Source of the DNA: Dehalococcoidia bacterium
GTDB lineage: Bacteria; Chloroflexota; Dehalococcoidia; DSTF01; WHTK01
Assembly: GCA_009377745.1 (NCBI GenBank)
Contig: WHTK01000003.1
Coordinates: 122,093 to 186,092, forward strand
Direction of reading: 5' to 3'
Length of the DNA: 64,000 bases
In this document: positions 42,481 to 51,529 of the stretch, piece by piece
How the letters are laid out: every line of letters starts with the position of its first letter
Numbering within the stretch: position 1 is the stretch's first letter
Made by a program: the position numbers and the translations under genes
Notes under the pieces: model-generated
Seen by the model: the letters and a program-made list of their open reading frames with translations, nothing else
The model's database searches: none
What the model was told of the DNA's origin: nothing

Positions 42481-43230
42481 ATGCCGGACGTTAAAACCTA
42501 CGATCAGGCCGCCATCGAGCGTCTCAGCGCCCAGATGGAAGGCAAGGAGCCGCCGGAGATCCTGCACTGGGCCGTGCAGGAGTTCCAGCCCGGCCTCACC
42601 CTGGCCTGCAGCTTCGGCGGCCCCACCGGCATGGTCATCCTCGACATGATCATGAAGATCGACCCCACCGTGGAGGTCTTCTACCTCGATACCGACTTCC
42701 TCTTCCCGGAGACCTACCACCTGCGCGACGTTTGTGAGGCGAAGTACGGCTTCAAGACTATCGGCTACCAGTCGCTCCTCACCCCTTCGGCCCAGGCGCA
42801 GCAGCACGGCGAGGCCCTCTGGCTCAGCAACCCCGACCAGTGCTGCGAGCTGCGCAAGGTAGAGCCCAACCACCGCGCCCTCGCGGGCAAGACCGCCTGG
42901 CTGGCCGGCATGCGCCGCGACCAGTCCAAGACCCGCGGCGATATCGGCATCGTCGAGTGGGACACCAAGTTCAACCTCGTCAAGGTCAACCCCCTCGCCG
43001 CCTGGGACGAAAAGCAGGTCTGGGCCTACGTCATCGCCAATAACGTGCCCTACAACGAGCTGCACGATCGCGGCTACCCCAGCATCGGCTGCACCAACTG
43101 CACCAAGCCCGTCAATCCTGGCGATGACCCGCGCTCGGGCCGCTGGGCCGGCCTCGATAAGGAGGAGTGCGGCATCCAGGAGGGCTCAATCACCATCCTC
43201 GAACACGAAGGCAAAACGGAGGCAAAGTAG
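42481..43230 (+). CDS. cysH: Assimilatory adenylyl-sulfate (APS) reductase
   Basis: Reduces activated sulfate to sulfite. 249 residues. A PP-loop-like region LACSFGGPTGMV is near residue 41. The paired Cys121-Cys122 and Cys204-xx-Cys207 are the four ligands of the 4Fe-4S cluster that separates bacterial APS reductases from PAPS reductases. The catalytic Cys230 sits in KEECGIQ, where most homologues read ECGIH or ECGLH. cysC follows at once (TAG then TTG), forming one operon with sat. ATG start with a weak GGGG upstream. Confidence 0.94.
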   Translation: MPDVKTYDQAAIERLSAQMEGKEPPEILHWAVQEFQPGLTLACSFGGPTGMVILDMIMKIDPTVEVFYLDTDFLFPETYHLRDVCEAKYGFKTIGYQSLLTPSAQAQQHGEALWLSNPDQCCELRKVEPNHRALAGKTAWLAGMRRDQSKTRGDIGIVEWDTKFNLVKVNPLAAWDEKQVWAYVIANNVPYNELHDRGYPSIGCTNCTKPVNPGDDPRSGRWAGLDKEECGIQEGSITILEHEGKTEAK

Positions 43231-43779
43231 TTGTCAGATCGCGGTTTCACGATATGGTTCACCGGGCTCTCGGGAGCCGGTAAGTCGACCCTCGCCCAGG
43301 CCCTCGAGCCCGTGCTGCGCCAGCGCGGCCACAACGTCGAGATCCTGGACGGCGATGTCATCCGCACCAACCTCAGCAAGGGCCTCGGCTTCAGCAAGGA
43401 AGACCGCGATACCAACATCCTCCGCATCGGCTTCGTCGCCCACCTGCTCAGCCGCAACGGCGTCGCCGTCATCACCGCCGCCATCTCGCCTTACCGCGAG
43501 ATCCGCGACCAGAACCGCGAGCTGATCGGCGACTTCATCGAGGTCTATGCCAGGTGCAGCATCGAAGCGCTGACCCGCCGCGACGTCAAGGGCCTCTACG
43601 AAAAAGCCATCCGTGGCGAGATCCAGAACTTCACCGGCATCTCTGACCCCTACGAGGAGCCCCTCAACCCGGAAGTCACCGTCGATACCGAGACAGAGAC
43701 CGTCGAGGAGAGCCTCGGCAAAATCCTCTCCTGTCTCGAAGAGAAGGGCTACCTCGAACCCGTCGCGGTCAGCGCCTAG
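43231..43779 (+). CDS. cysC: Adenylylsulfate kinase
   Basis: Phosphorylates APS to PAPS. 182 residues. P-loop GLSGAGKST (residues 12-20), [21 protein letters not shown], and [16 protein letters not shown] are the family signatures. The TTG start directly follows the cysH stop. Because CysH looks like an APS reductase, PAPS may serve sulfation or a side route; this is an inference. Confidence 0.95.
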   Translation: MSDRGFTIWFTGLSGAGKSTLAQALEPVLRQRGHNVEILDGDVIRTNLSKGLGFSKEDRDTNILRIGFVAHLLSRNGVAVITAAISPYREIRDQNRELIGDFIEVYARCSIEALTRRDVKGLYEKAIRGEIQNFTGISDPYEEPLNPEVTVDTETETVEESLGKILSCLEEKGYLEPVAVSA

Positions 43780-43877
43780 GACGGGCAGACGGGAACTCCT
43801 TTGCCAGTTTGCCCGCTTGCCTGTTTGCAGATCCCTTTCGCAGATTCATCACTGAGATTTGAAAAAGGAAACGTAGC

Positions 43878-45038
43878 ATGACTGACGAACTTATCGCGCC
43901 CCACGGCGGCTCCCTCGTAAACCAGCTGGCCGAAGGCGCCGAGGCCCAGAAGCTCGCCGAGCTCGCCAAGGGCCTGCCCCAGCTCAAGCTCTCCATCCGT
44001 CCCCTCTCAGACATCGAGATGCTGGCCGTCGGCGCCTTCAGCCCTCAGACCGGCTTCATGACCAGGGCCGACTACCAGTCCGTGGTCAAGGACATGCACC
44101 TTGCCGGCGGCCTGCCCTGGTCGTTGCCCGTCACCATCTCCGCCTCCAGGGACGAAGCGCGCTCCTTCGAAGGCAAGCAGGTCGCCCTCGCCAACGAAGA
44201 CGGCGAGAACATCGCCGTCATGGACGTGGCCGAGGCCTACGACTACGACAAGAAGGAAGAGGCCCGTCTCGTCTACCGCACCGAGGAGGAGACCCATCCC
44301 GGCGTCGCCGCCGTCTACGCCCAGGGCGAGATGCTCCTCGGCGGCCCCGTGCGCGTCTTCAACCGCCAGAAGCACAGCGAGTTCCTCGACCACCGCCGTG
44401 ACCCCAAGGAGGCCCGCGCCGCCCTGGCCGAACGTGGCTGGAAGACGGTCGTTGGCTTCCAGACCCGCAACCCCGTCCACCGCGCCCACGAGTACATCCA
44501 GAAGTGCGCCATGGAGACCGTCGATGGCCTCCTCCTCCATCCCCTCGTCGGCGCCACCAAGGGCGATGACATCCCGGCGGATGTGCGTATGGCTTGCTAT
44601 CAGGCGCTGATCAAGGACTACTACCCCGCCAACCGCGTGCTGCTTTCCGTCTTCCCCGCCGCCATGCGCTACGCCGGCCCGCGGGAGGCGGTCTTCCACG
44701 CCCTGGTCCGCAAGAACTACGGCTGCAGCCACTTCATCGTCGGGCGTGACCACGCCGGCGTCGGCAGCTACTACGGCACCTACGACGCCCAGCAGATCTT
44801 CAGGCAGTTCACGCCTCAGGAGCTCGGCATCACGCCCATGTTCTTCGACAACAGCTTCTTCTGCCGCGACTGCGACGCCATGGGCACCGCCAAGACCTGC
44901 CCCCACGGCGAGGAGAGCCGCGTCTCGCTCTCAGGCACCCGCGTCCGCGAGATGCTGGTCGCCGGGGAGGAGCCGCCGCCGGAGTTCTCCCGCCCCGCCG
45001 TCGCCCGCATCCTCATCGATTCCTACCGCGGCCGTTAG
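43878..45038 (+). CDS. sat: Sulfate adenylyltransferase (ATP sulfurylase)
   Basis: Makes APS from ATP and sulfate. 386 residues, the single-chain type. [14 protein letters not shown] (near residue 196) with the HxxH-like nucleotide motif, [17 protein letters not shown] (near 292), and the C-terminal [18 protein letters not shown] are intact. Cys residues in FFCRDCDAM...CPHGE suggest a bound metal, as in other single-chain enzymes. AAAGGAAA precedes ATG. Third gene of the operon. Confidence 0.97.
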   Translation: MTDELIAPHGGSLVNQLAEGAEAQKLAELAKGLPQLKLSIRPLSDIEMLAVGAFSPQTGFMTRADYQSVVKDMHLAGGLPWSLPVTISASRDEARSFEGKQVALANEDGENIAVMDVAEAYDYDKKEEARLVYRTEEETHPGVAAVYAQGEMLLGGPVRVFNRQKHSEFLDHRRDPKEARAALAERGWKTVVGFQTRNPVHRAHEYIQKCAMETVDGLLLHPLVGATKGDDIPADVRMACYQALIKDYYPANRVLLSVFPAAMRYAGPREAVFHALVRKNYGCSHFIVGRDHAGVGSYYGTYDAQQIFRQFTPQELGITPMFFDNSFFCRDCDAMGTAKTCPHGEESRVSLSGTRVREMLVAGEEPPPEFSRPAVARILIDSYRGR

Positions 45039-45054
45039 CTAAACACCCACTGTC

Positions 45055-46194
45055 ATGGCCGAAACCCCCAGCCCAGAGGTCACCACGCTCGCGATCACGC
45101 CTACTACTCCGATAGGAGAAAAGGAGTTAGAGATCACCGCAAGCCGTGGCTTCTTGGCCGTGAGCATTGCTATCCGTCTTGGCGTCATTCTCGGCGCCCT
45201 CTGGCTCTTCGTCCTGGCCCTGCAGCTGATCAAGACCGGCGCCGCTGGTCTGGTCCCCATCCTGGATGGCGCCTCCGTCGATGGCGTCCTCGGACACATG
45301 GGCTTCGGCTGGCTCGGCGCTTACATCGTCATGAGCGGCTCGCCCGTCGCCGCCATCGCCATGAGCCTCCTCGCCGGCGACGCCATCTCTGACGTCGAGA
45401 CCTTCGCGATGATCAACGGCACTCGCATGGGCGCGTCGCTTATTGTCCTCGTCGTTGGCTTCGTCTCTTATATCACCGGCCGCCGCAACCCGGACGGGCT
45501 CTACATCGGTGTCGTCGCCCTCCTCACCGCGATGACCCTCTGGGCGCCGGCCATGCCCCTCGGCCTCCTCGTCCTCGACCGCGGCTGGCTGGACGGCATC
45601 GAGATCCAAAGCCCCGGCGCGCTGACCTCGTTTGTCGGCGCCATCTCTGACCCCATCGTCAATCCTCTCGACGATGCGCTGCCGGAGCTTCTGCTCTTCG
45701 TCTGCGGCGTCGGCGCCCTGATCGGCGCCTTCGCCCTCTTCGACCGCTCCCTGCCCAGCCTGGAGCGCCCCGGCCCCCGCATCGAAGCCCTATCCAAGGC
45801 GCTGCAGCAGTGCTACGCCATGTTCGCCTTCGGCACCCTCATGACCCTGGTCACGCTCTCTGTCTCCCTCTCCGTGACCATCCTCGTGCCGCTGGCGCTC
45901 AAGGGCTACGTCCAGCGCGACCGCGTTATCCCCTACGTCATGGGCGCCAACATCGCCACCTGGATCGACACCCTGCTCGCGGCCCTTCTCCTCGATTCCC
46001 CTCGCGCCTTCACAGTCGTGCTGACGGAGATGGTCGTCGGTTGCAGCATCTCCCTCTTCGTCCTGCTCTTCTTCTATAAGCCCTACACGGCCATGATCCT
46101 TGGCGTCGCTCACACCGCCTCACGCAGCCGCCGCAACCTGATCGCCCTCCTCACCGTCCTCTTCGCCATGCCCCTCGTCCTCCTGGTCGTTTAG
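45055..46194 (+). CDS. Na+/phosphate-symporter-like membrane protein, candidate sulfate transporter
   Basis: 379 residues with eight or more helices. Two inverted repeats resemble PF02690-type Na/Pi cotransporters: SGSPVAAIAMSLLAGDAI with NGTRMGASLIVLVVGF in the first, and VMGANIATWIDTLLAALLLD in the second. The usual QSSSA signature is replaced by SGSPVAA. It begins 16 nt after sat in the sulfate-assimilation operon, and no phosphate genes are near, so sulfate uptake is the simplest inference. Experimental support is lacking. Confidence 0.75.
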   Translation: MAETPSPEVTTLAITPTTPIGEKELEITASRGFLAVSIAIRLGVILGALWLFVLALQLIKTGAAGLVPILDGASVDGVLGHMGFGWLGAYIVMSGSPVAAIAMSLLAGDAISDVETFAMINGTRMGASLIVLVVGFVSYITGRRNPDGLYIGVVALLTAMTLWAPAMPLGLLVLDRGWLDGIEIQSPGALTSFVGAISDPIVNPLDDALPELLLFVCGVGALIGAFALFDRSLPSLERPGPRIEALSKALQQCYAMFAFGTLMTLVTLSVSLSVTILVPLALKGYVQRDRVIPYVMGANIATWIDTLLAALLLDSPRAFTVVLTEMVVGCSISLFVLLFFYKPYTAMILGVAHTASRSRRNLIALLTVLFAMPLVLLVV

Positions 46195-46214
46195 ATGACG
46201 AAAGCGTCGCCCTC

Positions 46215-46385
46215 AATCTGTCGTTGTGAGCCATCGGCGACAGCCGGCGTGCACCCCAGCCTGTCGTTGCGAGCCATCGGCGACAGCCGAGGCGTGGCAA
46301 CCTTTGACGTCCTCATCGGGCCAACGCACGCGGAGAAGACGCAACTCCCTCTCCTTCCAGGAGAGGGCTGGGGTGAGGTGGATGT
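46215..46385. repeat. Two family A copies and a family E palindrome
   Basis: A truncated family A (46219-46250), a complete one (46261-46310), and CCCTCTCCTTCCAGGAGAGG at 46350-46370. Confidence 0.75.
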
Positions 46386-46417
46386 CAGAGCAGTTTGAGC
46401 TCCCGTTCCTCCAGATG

Positions 46418-46446
46418 TTGTAATTGTTGACGGGGTTACTTAACAT
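46418..46446 (+). promoter_or_regulatory. Promoter of the Rrf2-HicB-cysK operon
   Basis: -35 TTGTAA (46418-46423), 17-nt spacer, -10 TAACAT (46441-46446). The ATG begins 7 nt after the -10 and no Shine-Dalgarno is present, so the transcript may be leaderless. Confidence 0.5.
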
Positions 46447-46452
46447 TAAGAC

Positions 46453-46890
46453 ATGAAGGTTTCGATGAAGGGCGACTACGGCGTGCGGGCCTTGGTGGAG
46501 CTCGCCCACCACTTCGGCGAGGGGCCGGTGCAGAGCGCCGTCATCGCCAGCCGCCAGTCGATCCCGGAGCCCTACCTCGATCAGCTCCTCACCTCCCTGC
46601 GGCGCGCCGGCTTTATCCGCAGCGTCCGCGGCCCTCAGGGCGGCCATGCCCTGATCCGCGACCCGCACGACCTGCGTCTCAGCGAGGCCGTCGGCGCCCT
46701 CGAAGGCTCGCTCTCGCCCATCGCCTGCCTGGACGACCCCAACGGCTGCAACAAGGCCGTTAACTGCTGCGTCCGCGGCGTCTGGCAGGAGATCGAAGCC
46801 GCCACCATCAAGATCCTCGACAGCATCACCATCGCCGACCTGGCAGAGCGCGAGCGCAACGGCTCCGGCGCCGCCCGCTACGCGATCTAG
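46453..46890 (+). CDS. Rrf2-family transcriptional regulator
   Basis: 145 residues. Winged HTH: GDYGVRALVELAHHFGEGPV, then IPEPYLDQLLTSLRRAGFIRSVRGPQGGHAL, typical of IscR/CymR-type proteins. Near residues 95-110 a Cys cluster (Cys-x6-Cys-x5-Cys-Cys) resembles the Fe-S-binding Cys triad of IscR. It precedes cysK in the same operon, as CymR-like cysteine regulators often do, so it likely senses cysteine, sulfide or Fe-S status and controls nearby cys genes; this is an inference. Confidence 0.9.
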   Translation: MKVSMKGDYGVRALVELAHHFGEGPVQSAVIASRQSIPEPYLDQLLTSLRRAGFIRSVRGPQGGHALIRDPHDLRLSEAVGALEGSLSPIACLDDPNGCNKAVNCCVRGVWQEIEAATIKILDSITIADLAERERNGSGAARYAI

Positions 46891-46899
46891 GAGACGGAA

Positions 46900-47135
46900 A
46901 TGCAGACACGGATCGTCAAAGTTCACGAAGCGGAAGAAGAAGGCGGCTACTGGGCCGAGGTCGAAGAGCTGCCGGGATGCTTTGGCTCGGGCGATACCCT
47001 TGATGAGCTCGAGCAGGACATCAAGGACGCCATCGAGACCTACATCCTTGCCCTGCAGGAGAACGGCCCGCCGGTACCGCCCGGTCACGAGGCGGAAGAG
47101 CCGAACCTTAGGCGCTGGGAGATAGCAGTCGCGTC

Positions 47136-47139
<4 letters not shown>
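46900..47139 (+). CDS. HicB-like protein without HicA
   Basis: 79 residues. The sequence VHEAEEEGGYWAEVEELPGCFGSGDTLDELEQDIKDAIE has the partial RNase H-like HicB fold (YxAxxxxLPGc...G.T..EA). No HicA toxin lies beside it and there is no added DNA-binding domain. AGGAG precedes ATG, and the stop overlaps the cysK start by 4 nt, so it belongs to the Rrf2-cysK operon. Orphan HicB domains may serve as accessory or regulatory proteins; the role here is unknown. Confidence 0.8.
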
Positions 47140-48056
<917 letters not shown>

Positions 48057-48058
48057 GC

Positions 48059-48352
48059 GTGGTGTAGGGGTGGTGGGCCGGGGGTGGACACCACTTTTAG
48101 ATCAACAGTTGGATGACTTTGAGCACAAGTGGTGTGGGGGTGGATGGGCTGGGGGAGGACACCACTTTTAGATCAACAGCTGGATGACTTTGAGCACAAG
48201 TGGTGTGGGGTAGATGGGCTGGGGGAGGACACCACTTTAAAAATCAGGAGTGGAGTAGACGCCACTTAGGCTCCTAGTTTGTGGTGTAGGGGTGGTGGGC
48301 CGGGGGTGGACACCACTTTCCAATCAATCAGAGGCTTGAGTAGGCGCCACTC
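48059..48352 (+). repeat. Four tandem hairpin units between cysK and the UBL-E1 operon
   Basis: Imperfect units of about 70-81 bp start at 48059, 48129, 48200 and 48281. Each begins GTGGTGT, runs through a G-rich stretch, and closes with GGACACCACTTT, so GTGGTGT pairs with ACACCAC ahead of a T-run. The first two also share a TAGATCAACAG..GGATGACTTTGAGCACAA tail. It fills the 328-nt gap. Confidence 0.85.
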
Positions 48353-48405
48353 ATCACTTCATCCAAACGGGAGTCTGAGGCACTATGGTGTTAGAGGTTA
48401 AGAAC

Positions 48406-49527
48406 ATGATCAGCGTATATATACCGACGCCCTTCCGTGGCTACGTCGGTAACCGCTCCAACGTCGAGGTCGAAGGCGGCAATGTCGCCGAGGTGCTGGC
48501 TGCCCTGGACGCGAAGTTCCCCGGCTTCCGCGATCTCTACAGCAACGACAAGGGCGTCATCCCGGCCCACATCAACATCTACGTCAACAACAAGGAGATC
48601 GGCACCCTGGACGGCACCGACACCCTGGTTGCCGATGGCGACCAGGTCGCTGTCATCCCGGCGATGGCCGGCGGCGCTCCTGATGCTGAGGCCGATGACA
48701 AGGACCCCTCTCAGTACGCCCTCACGCCCGACCGCGTCATGCGCTACTCGCGCCACATCATCATGGGCCAGGTCGGCAGCGTCGGTCAGCGCAAGATCTT
48801 TGATTCCAAGGTCCTGATCGTCGGCGCCGGCGGCCTCGGCTCGCCCGTCGCCCTCTACCTGGCCCTCGCCGGCGTCGGCACCATCGGCCTCGTCGACTTC
48901 GACGTCGTCGACCTCTCCAACCTGCAGCGCCAGATCCTCCATCAGACGGAGGACATTGGCAAGCGCAAGGTCGTCTCCGCCCGCGAGACCCTCAACGCTT
49001 ACAACCCGGACGTCAAGGTCGTCACCCATGAGGAGCCGCTGCACTCCGAAAACGCACTGGACATCATCAGGCAGTACGACATCATCGTCAATGGCGCCGA
49101 TAACTTCGCCGCCCGCTACCTTGTCAACGATGCCTGTGTCTTCCTCAAGAAGCCCCTCGTGGACGGCTCCATCCTTCTCTTCGATGGCCAGGCCACGGTC
49201 TATCTGCCCGGCAAGGGCTGCTACCGCTGCCTCTACCCCTCTCCGCCTCCGCCCGGGATGGTCCCCTCCTGCGCCGAAGCCGGCGTCCTTGGCGCCCTCT
49301 GTGGCACCATCGGCTCCATCCAGACCACGGAGGTGCTCAAGCTCATCCTCGGCATCGGCGAGAGCCTCAACGGCCGCCTCCTGTTGTACGATGCCCTCTC
49401 GATGGAGATGCGGCAGGTCCGCGTCCGCCGCGACCCCAACTGCGTCGTCTGCGGCGACAACCCAACCATTACCGAGCTGATTGACTACGACGAGTTCTGC
49501 GGCACGCCGCCCGCCTGGCAGGAGTAA
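48406..49527 (+). CDS. Fusion of a ubiquitin-like MoaD/ThiS/CysO domain to a MoeB/ThiF-type E1 enzyme
   Basis: 373 residues. Residues 1-90 are a beta-grasp carrier (MISVYIPTPFRG...AHINIYVNNKE...VAVIPAMAGG) whose Gly-Gly (89-90) is followed by a linker and not a free end. From about residue 105 comes an adenylating E1: GAGGLGSPVALYLALAGVG (nucleotide loop), NGADNFAARYLVND, zinc Cys pairs (CYRC and CVVC) and the active-site Cys in VPSCAEAGVLG. There is no C-terminal rhodanese domain, unlike MoeZ. It should adenylate carrier C-termini for thiocarboxylation. ATG 48385 is an alternative start. Confidence 0.88.
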   Translation: MISVYIPTPFRGYVGNRSNVEVEGGNVAEVLAALDAKFPGFRDLYSNDKGVIPAHINIYVNNKEIGTLDGTDTLVADGDQVAVIPAMAGGAPDAEADDKDPSQYALTPDRVMRYSRHIIMGQVGSVGQRKIFDSKVLIVGAGGLGSPVALYLALAGVGTIGLVDFDVVDLSNLQRQILHQTEDIGKRKVVSARETLNAYNPDVKVVTHEEPLHSENALDIIRQYDIIVNGADNFAARYLVNDACVFLKKPLVDGSILLFDGQATVYLPGKGCYRCLYPSPPPPGMVPSCAEAGVLGALCGTIGSIQTTEVLKLILGIGESLNGRLLLYDALSMEMRQVRVRRDPNCVVCGDNPTITELIDYDEFCGTPPAWQE

Positions 49528-49530
49528 CCC

Positions 49531-49833
49531 GTGAGTGTAGAGGTACGAGTAACGTCGGTGCTGCAGCGCGTGGTGGGCGCCAGGTCGGTGCAGACCGAAG
49601 GCGCCACCGTGGCCGAGGTGCTGGAGCAGATCAACGTCCAGTACCCCGGCTTCAAGGAGCAGATCACCGCCGCCGATGGCGCCCTGCACCGCTTCGTCAA
49701 CATCTACATAAACGACGAGGACATCCGCTACCTACAATCGCTGGACACGCCGGTGAGCGAAGGCGACGTCGTCTCGATCCTGCCCGCACTCGCCGGCGGT
49801 AGCGAGACGCCCTTCGCCTCGGCTCCTCGATGA
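49531..49833 (+). CDS. cysO: CysO-like ubiquitin-fold sulfur carrier with a 10-residue tail after Gly-Gly
   Basis: 100 residues, beta-grasp fold. LHRFVNIYINDEDIRY and SILPALAGG match mycobacterial CysO closely. In CysO the Gly-Gly is the C-terminus and carries the thiocarboxylate; here Gly89-Gly90 is followed by SETPFASAPR, so the tail must be removed before activation. The stop overlaps the cysM start by 4 nt, so the tail is unlikely to be an annotation error. GTG start, 3 nt after the E1 gene. Confidence 0.9.
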   Translation: MSVEVRVTSVLQRVVGARSVQTEGATVAEVLEQINVQYPGFKEQITAADGALHRFVNIYINDEDIRYLQSLDTPVSEGDVVSILPALAGGSETPFASAPR

Positions 49834-50798
49834 CGGCCGCCCCGAGCTACCGCGTCATGCTCTACCGCAGCCTCCTCGACACCATCGGCAACACGCCCCT
49901 GGTCGAGTTGCCCAACCTCAGCCCCTCCCCGGCGGTCCGCTTCTTCGCCAAGCTCGAGGGCCAGAACCCCACCGGCAGCGTCAAGGACCGCATCGCCCGC
50001 CTCATGGTCGAGGACGCGGAGCGCGAGGGCCGTCTCAAGCCCGGCGACACGATCCTGGAGCCGACCAGCGGCAACACCGGCGTCTCCCTCGCCTTCGTCG
50101 CCAAGCTCAAAGGCTATAAGGTCAGGGTCGTCATGCCGGACAACGCCGGCGAGGAGCGCACCAACCTCCTGCGCGCATACGGGGCCGAGATCGTCTACTC
50201 GGAGGGTCTGCTCGGCACCAACGGCTCCATCGCCAAAGCCCAAGAGCTCGCCGCCGCCGCCCCGAGCCTCGTCATGCTCTACCAGTACGGCAATGACGCC
50301 AACCCCCGCGCCCACTACGAGACCACCGGCCCGGAGATCCTGCGCGATCTGCCGGAGGTCGACGTCTTCATCGCCGGCCTCGGCACCGGCGGCACCCTCA
50401 CCGGCGCCGGCCGCTACCTCAAGGAGCGCAAGCCCGGCGTCAAGGTCATCGCCGCCGCACCTCACCCCGGCGACCGCGTCCAGGGCCTTCGCAGCCTCGA
50501 AGAGGGCTTCATCCCGCCCGTCTTCGATGAGACCATCCTCGATGGCCGCACCGTTATCGGCTCCCAAAACTCCTTCGCCGGCGCCAAGGAGCTGATGGAG
50601 AAGGAAGGCATCTTCGCCGGTATCTCCGGCGGCGCCGTCCTCCGCACCGCCCAGAAGGCCGCCGCCCGCTTCGAGCGCGCCAACATGGTCCTCCTCCTCG
50701 CCGATGGCGGCTGGAAGTACCTCTCCACCAACCTCTGGGCCACCGACTACGCCGACCTCCCCGAAGACGAAGACCTCGACACCAAGGTCTGGTGGTAG
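49830..50798 (+). CDS. cysM: Cysteine synthase CysM (protein-thiocarboxylate type)
   Basis: 322 residues. PLP Lys in NPTGSVKDRIA, PTSGNTGVSLAFVAK, VMLYQYGNDANPRAHYETTG, GLGTGGTLTGAGRYLKE, IFAGISGGAVL and GGWKYLSTNLW match Mycobacterium CysM rather than CysK. That enzyme uses O-phosphoserine and CysO-thiocarboxylate to form a CysO-cysteine adduct. The overlap with the cysO gene supports this pairing. Substrate choice here is inferred. Confidence 0.92.
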   Translation: MTAAPSYRVMLYRSLLDTIGNTPLVELPNLSPSPAVRFFAKLEGQNPTGSVKDRIARLMVEDAEREGRLKPGDTILEPTSGNTGVSLAFVAKLKGYKVRVVMPDNAGEERTNLLRAYGAEIVYSEGLLGTNGSIAKAQELAAAAPSLVMLYQYGNDANPRAHYETTGPEILRDLPEVDVFIAGLGTGGTLTGAGRYLKERKPGVKVIAAAPHPGDRVQGLRSLEEGFIPPVFDETILDGRTVIGSQNSFAGAKELMEKEGIFAGISGGAVLRTAQKAAARFERANMVLLLADGGWKYLSTNLWATDYADLPEDEDLDTKVWW

Positions 50799-50813
50799 CC
50801 AGCCCTCAGACGA

Positions 50814-51023
50814 ATGGCAGAAGAACTTGGCGCAGCGGCCGGCATTATCCTTGGCTCCATTGGCGTAATCGCGACCATAGTTATAGCGATTCTCCAGGTT
50901 GGCCAGACCACGCGAGAGCTAACCGTGCTAAATGCCACGCTTGTGGAGTCACTTGCACTTGTGCTTGCTCGTTTCGATCGAATCGACAGGGCCCTTGACG
51001 ACATCCGAGAACGTCAGCGTTAA
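50814..51023 (+). CDS. Small single-helix membrane protein
   Basis: 69 residues: a hydrophobic segment (AAAGIILGSIGVIATIVIAIL) followed by a helical, charged tail (ARFDRIDRALDDIRERQR) that could form a coiled coil. It starts 15 nt after cysM. Lower GC than neighbours. No family recognised. Confidence 0.55.
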   Translation: MAEELGAAAGIILGSIGVIATIVIAILQVGQTTRELTVLNATLVESLALVLARFDRIDRALDDIRERQR

Positions 51024-51033
51024 GCTATAAAGC

Positions 51034-51432
51034 ATGTCGAGTTGGCTTTCGGTTGTCGTTTTATGCAGCGGCGTAGCTGTGTTCTGCGCTTCACTGGCAT
51101 ATTTCATCGCTTTTCAGCGGCAGCAGCGCCTTTTCAGAGAGGTTGCTTCGTTGCAGCAGCGGGCAATTGATGCTGCTCGACTCTCGCCTTTGGGCGCTCA
51201 AATCGAATTTGCAGATGTACTCCGCAAGCTGAAGCTTGATGAGCGTGTAAGCTCTATCGAATCAAAGGTGCACGTGTCGCAGCATCTCATCGCCAAGATG
51301 GCCGACGACAGGTTACATGACGTGCTGGAATTGACTGACATGCTGGACACGAACGATGAGCCGCAAATCAAGAAAATGCGAGAAGACGTTGCCCGTATGC
51401 GAGAACGCATAGAGTCTCTCACGCGCGAGTAA
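51034..51432 (+). CDS. Membrane-anchored coiled-coil protein, unknown function
   Basis: 132 residues. One N-terminal membrane helix (WLSVVVLCSGVAVFCASLAYFI) is followed by a long helical region rich in Leu, Lys, Glu and Arg (residues 28-132). It lies 10 nt after the 69-residue membrane protein, and both share lower GC and the same build, so they may act together. No Shine-Dalgarno is clear and no family was recognised. Confidence 0.6.
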   Translation: MSSWLSVVVLCSGVAVFCASLAYFIAFQRQQRLFREVASLQQRAIDAARLSPLGAQIEFADVLRKLKLDERVSSIESKVHVSQHLIAKMADDRLHDVLELTDMLDTNDEPQIKKMREDVARMRERIESLTRE

Positions 51433-51529
51433 TCACCGCACCCCGCCCGATTCGACCTCTCCCGCCTTCGTGCTATCGAAGCCGTAAATCGCTGCCGATA
51501 ATCTTGGTGATGGAAGGGCAAGCCTCGAC

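Noticed and set aside
48059..48352. CRISPR array
   Set aside because: Only four imperfect units of about 70-80 bp with similar rather than unique spacers, long internal hairpins, and no cas genes in the window.
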